From JALYGY01 sp963800975 (lineage in GTDB: Bacteria; Actinomycetota; Rubrobacteria; Rubrobacterales; Rubrobacteraceae): a stretch of DNA of 64,000 nt. A program made the position numbers and the translations under genes. The first letter of the stretch is position 1. Each line of letters starts with the position of its first letter. Below are positions 62,344-64,000 of the stretch, one piece after another. The DNA is taken from assembly GCA_963800975.1 (NCBI GenBank), contig CAWDDB010000006.1, positions 124,001-188,000 of the forward strand. Direction: 5' to 3'. The notes beneath the pieces were generated by a model that was not told the DNA's origin, did not search any database, and saw only the letters and a list, made by a program, of their open reading frames with translations.

Positions 62344-62841
62344 GTGGCCGAGTGGCACGACTTTTTCCTGGCCCAGGCGGGGGCCGCCGGGGTCCTCACC
62401 GGGCTGGTGTTCGTCGGCGTCTCCATCAACCTCCAGGAGATCCTGTCCGACCCAGGCTCTGGCTTGCCCGGCCGTGCCGCGGAAGCCCTGATCCTTCTGG
62501 TGGCCGTTCTGATCACCTCCTCCCTGCTGCTCGTGCCGGGGCAGAGCACGACGCTTGTCGGGGCGGAGGTGCTCGCGATCGGGCTCGCCGCCTGGATCTG
62601 GGTCGTGAGCATCCAGTTGCGGCGGCTGAAGAGCTGGCGGACGATGTCCCCCGGGCTCCGGCGGCCGTTCGTATTGCGCGTGGTGATGTGTCAGGTGGCC
62701 CTACTGCCGTTCGTGGCCGCGGGCTTCGCGGTGCTCGTAGGAGGGACGGTTGGCCTCTATTGGTTAGTGGCGGGCATGATCTTCTCGACGGTCACGGCGT
62801 TGTTCGAGGCTTGGGTGTTGCTGGTCGAAATCAACCGGTGA
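62344..62841 (+). CDS. Integral membrane protein of unknown function
   Basis: A 165-residue protein with four helices (FFLAQAGAAGVLTGLVFVGV, LILLVAVLITSSLLLV, AIGLAAWIWVVSI, and LVAGMIFSTVTALFEAWVLL). The opening AEWHDFFLAQAGAAG is a pattern I recognise in many actinobacterial and proteobacterial hypothetical proteins. The GTG start at 62344 is preceded by GGAGGGAG about ten bases upstream. The gene is monocistronic and no function is known. Confidence 0.7.
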   Translation: MAEWHDFFLAQAGAAGVLTGLVFVGVSINLQEILSDPGSGLPGRAAEALILLVAVLITSSLLLVPGQSTTLVGAEVLAIGLAAWIWVVSIQLRRLKSWRTMSPGLRRPFVLRVVMCQVALLPFVAAGFAVLVGGTVGLYWLVAGMIFSTVTALFEAWVLLVEINR

Positions 62842-62884
62842 TCCGGAAGATCGCCCGCAACTTCGCTCGAGAAAGCCCCAAAAT

Positions 62885-62900
62885 TGCGTAACCTTACGCA
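62885..62900. promoter_or_regulatory. Palindromic operator-like site
   Basis: Seven-base arms TGCGTAA and TTACGCA flank CC. It lies upstream of the -10-like TATGAT and the small frame at 62963. The cognate protein is unknown. Confidence 0.4.
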
Positions 62901-62962
62901 TGCGCCTACCCTCCACTTTGTCCTATGATACCTCCGTTACGAAAACGGCGGAGGAGGCAGGC

Positions 62963-63019
62963 GTGGGAAGCACGACCGTCAACAGGGGCGGCGGAAGCTT
63001 CGGGGTGGGTGGAGCGTGA
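62963..63019 (+). CDS. Possible 18-residue small protein
   Basis: GTG at 62963 with GGAGGAGG five bases upstream opens MGSTTVNRGGGSFGVGGA, ending in TGA. The stop overlaps a second GTG frame of nine codons (63016-63045, MTVKAKVSR), in the GTGA style of real genes here. The strong ribosome site and coupling are the only evidence. Confidence 0.3.
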   Translation: MGSTTVNRGGGSFGVGGA

Positions 63020-63174
63020 CCGTCAAGGCCAAGGTCAGTAGGTAGCCGGCCCTACCCGAGCACCTTCGTGGAGGCGAAATCTTCCGCGGTTATTAGCCTG
63101 TAGCCAAGCATGCGCGGCTTCCTGGCGCCTGGTAAGGTGCCCTCGAGAAGGATCACGAGCACGAGGAGGCGTCC

Positions 63175-63516
63175 GTGGCGGTCTTCTGCTTCACGCAGCA
63201 CATCCAACCCGGCAAGCGGGATGAGGCCAGGGCCATCTTCGAGGAGGTCTCCGGTCCGCGACGTAGCGAGTACGAGGCGTCTCGCCGCCGCCTGGGCATC
63301 CGCAGCGAGAAGGTGTGGTTCCAGAGCTCGCCCAACGGGGAGATGGCGGTCGTCTACTGGGAGGGCGACGACCCCCGCTCGGCCCTGCGGGAGTTCGCTT
63401 CCTCCGAAGACCCCTTCGACGAGTGGCTCAAGGAGCGGGGAAGAGATGTCTACCAGTTCGAACCTGCCCAGACCCTGGAGGACGACGAGGAGGTCTTCGA
63501 AGCGGACGTCGGCTAA
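63175..63516 (+). CDS. Hypothetical protein, probably ferredoxin-like alpha/beta fold
   Basis: A 113-residue acidic protein beginning MAVFCFTQHIQPGKRDEARA, with ERGRDVYQFEPAQTLEDDEE near the end. The opening beta strand, the PGK-type turn and the later VWFQSSPNGEMAVVYWEG resemble small dimeric alpha/beta barrel proteins (antibiotic-biosynthesis-monooxygenase-like), but no catalytic residue can be pointed out. The GTG start is at 63175. It appears to be monocistronic. Confidence 0.6.
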   Translation: MAVFCFTQHIQPGKRDEARAIFEEVSGPRRSEYEASRRRLGIRSEKVWFQSSPNGEMAVVYWEGDDPRSALREFASSEDPFDEWLKERGRDVYQFEPAQTLEDDEEVFEADVG

Positions 63517-63832
63517 CGCCACGACAGCGCCGCTCATCGGCGGGAGTGCTGCTGGTAAGGTGGCTGACCTCTTCAAGGACCCACTCTTCGTCCCGCTACC
63601 CTGCGTTTTGCGGAGGTAGTTCCGGGGAGCAGAGGTGTCGCGGGGGACGATCGCCAAAGGTTCCGGCATTGTTGTCGCCGCGGGACTTGGCCGTCGAGCG
63701 CGTGGCTGGCTCCGTCCCGTTTTCTCGCTCCCTTGTCTGCTGTGAGACGTCTCTCATGTATCAAGTACATCGATCAGATGCATTAAACTGGTAGAGGTCA
63801 GAGTGGAACCTCTTGGGGGAGAGGACCCTGTC
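63517..63832 (+). other. Intergenic region before the secreted-protein gene
   Basis: No gene is supported in these 316 bases. Near the right end are the palindrome GAGACGTCTC (63744-63753) and the dyad ATGTA-TCAAG-TACAT (63756-63770), both likely within the promoter region of the following gene. GGGGGAGAGG supplies its ribosome site. Confidence 0.4.
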
Positions 63833-64000
63833 ATGCGTCTTCGTGTCCACGACAATGCACTTGGCGAGCACAACTTGGCTGCGGGCTCGGGAAGAAGTTG
63901 CGGGTCAACGTTGGGGCGCTGCGTGACGGTGCTTGCCCTCGTAGCTCTCGGCCTGACGGTCGGGGGAGCGGCCATGGCAGTCACCACCTACGACTCTTGG
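63833..64000 (+). CDS. Probable secreted protein, N-terminus only
   Basis: The ATG at 63833 opens 56 codons that run off the window. After a polar stretch of about 30 residues there is a signal-peptide-like helix (VTVLALVALGLTVGGAAMA) followed by VTTYDSW. GGGGGAGAGG precedes the start. The mature part is not visible, so no function can be given. Confidence 0.55.
   Translation, partial: MRLRVHDNALGEHNLAAGSGRSCGSTLGRCVTVLALVALGLTVGGAAMAVTTYDSW

Larger units (their letters stand above)
62842..63174 (+). other. Intergenic region with a palindrome and tiny reading frames
   Basis: This 333-base stretch holds the inverted repeat TGCGTAA-CC-TTACGCA (62885-62900), a TATGAT that could be a -10 (62924-62929), and two very small frames listed separately. 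No larger gene is supported. Confidence 0.5.

Overview
The window is GC-rich bacterial DNA (GC high throughout, many GTG and TTG starts, strong GGAGG-type ribosome sites, short gene overlaps of the GTGA/ATGA type). Gene content (actinobacterial-type Erm rRNA methyltransferase, CSLREA beta-helix protein, NarL-type two-component pair, TRAP and Opp transporters, many catabolic SDR/CoA enzymes) fits a soil or thermotolerant actinobacterium, possibly Rubrobacter-like; the genus is an inference. No rRNA, complete tRNA, CRISPR array, transposase or phage gene was seen.

Layout. 1-11.7 kb (minus strand): one long run of catabolic genes reading toward base 1: DHDPS-family aldolase/dehydratase, GH88 unsaturated glucuronyl hydrolase, a TRAP transporter (dctP-Q-M type), enoyl-CoA hydratase, class III CoA-transferase, MaoC hydratase, aldehyde dehydrogenase, IclR regulator, acyl-CoA dehydrogenase and an SDR cut by the window edge. 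11.9-21 kb (plus): an M20-fold protein lacking canonical metal ligands, a creatininase-family amidohydrolase, an S66 LD-carboxypeptidase and a complete Opp-type peptide ABC importer. 21-22 kb (minus): erm. 22.4-27.5 kb: class III aminotransferase, a VapBC module, an AbrB-family membrane protein, a frameshifted four-helix-bundle gene inside AT-rich repeats, and an MFS exporter. 27.5-33 kb: aldo/keto reductase, EamA transporter, pfkA, a ferritin-like-domain protein and a J-domain protein. 32.7-37.9 kb: a GlcNAc/glucose-type PTS locus, a TIM-barrel-like gene, an AhpD/CMD-type gene and a secreted beta-helix gene, all broken by single-base insertions. 38-41.9 kb (minus): HAD phosphatase, AEC carrier, amidase, SDR. 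42-51.6 kb (plus): an unknown enzyme, a sugar MFS porter, then an apparent D-amino-acid / N-acyl-D-amino-acid catabolic operon (PLP lyase, D-aminoacylase, D-threonine-aldolase-like enzyme, MHS transporter, RidA, creatininase family). 51.8-57.4 kb: CPBP protease, serine beta-lactamase-like hydrolase, histidine kinase and response regulator. 58-62 kb: a FadR-type regulator with a readable promoter and operator, a split transketolase and an SDR. The rest is small hypothetical genes.

Most notable signals. (i) The CMD/AhpD-like gene near 35.75-36.3 kb carries an in-frame TGA exactly at the second Cys of its CxxC motif, followed at the right distance by a small perfect hairpin that fits the bacterial SECIS rules: a candidate selenoprotein. 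(ii) At least fifteen frame changes between 33.09 and 37.83 kb are all single-base insertions (+1), a one-sided pattern that needs read-level checking before the PTS locus is called decayed. (iii) The M20 homologue has Met and Asn where the family normally has metal-binding His and Asp. (iv) Several dispersed repeats can be read: AATTC/TTGGAAT-rich islands around a four-helix-bundle gene with a truncated second copy, a GTAGAGACG palindrome family, a hairpin-bearing repeat that overlaps a permease start, and two promoter-region copies with identical internal spacing. (v) The same TCACTAGGTTT(T)CCA motif stands before both likely transcription starts of the first catabolic run, a candidate IclR-type operator.
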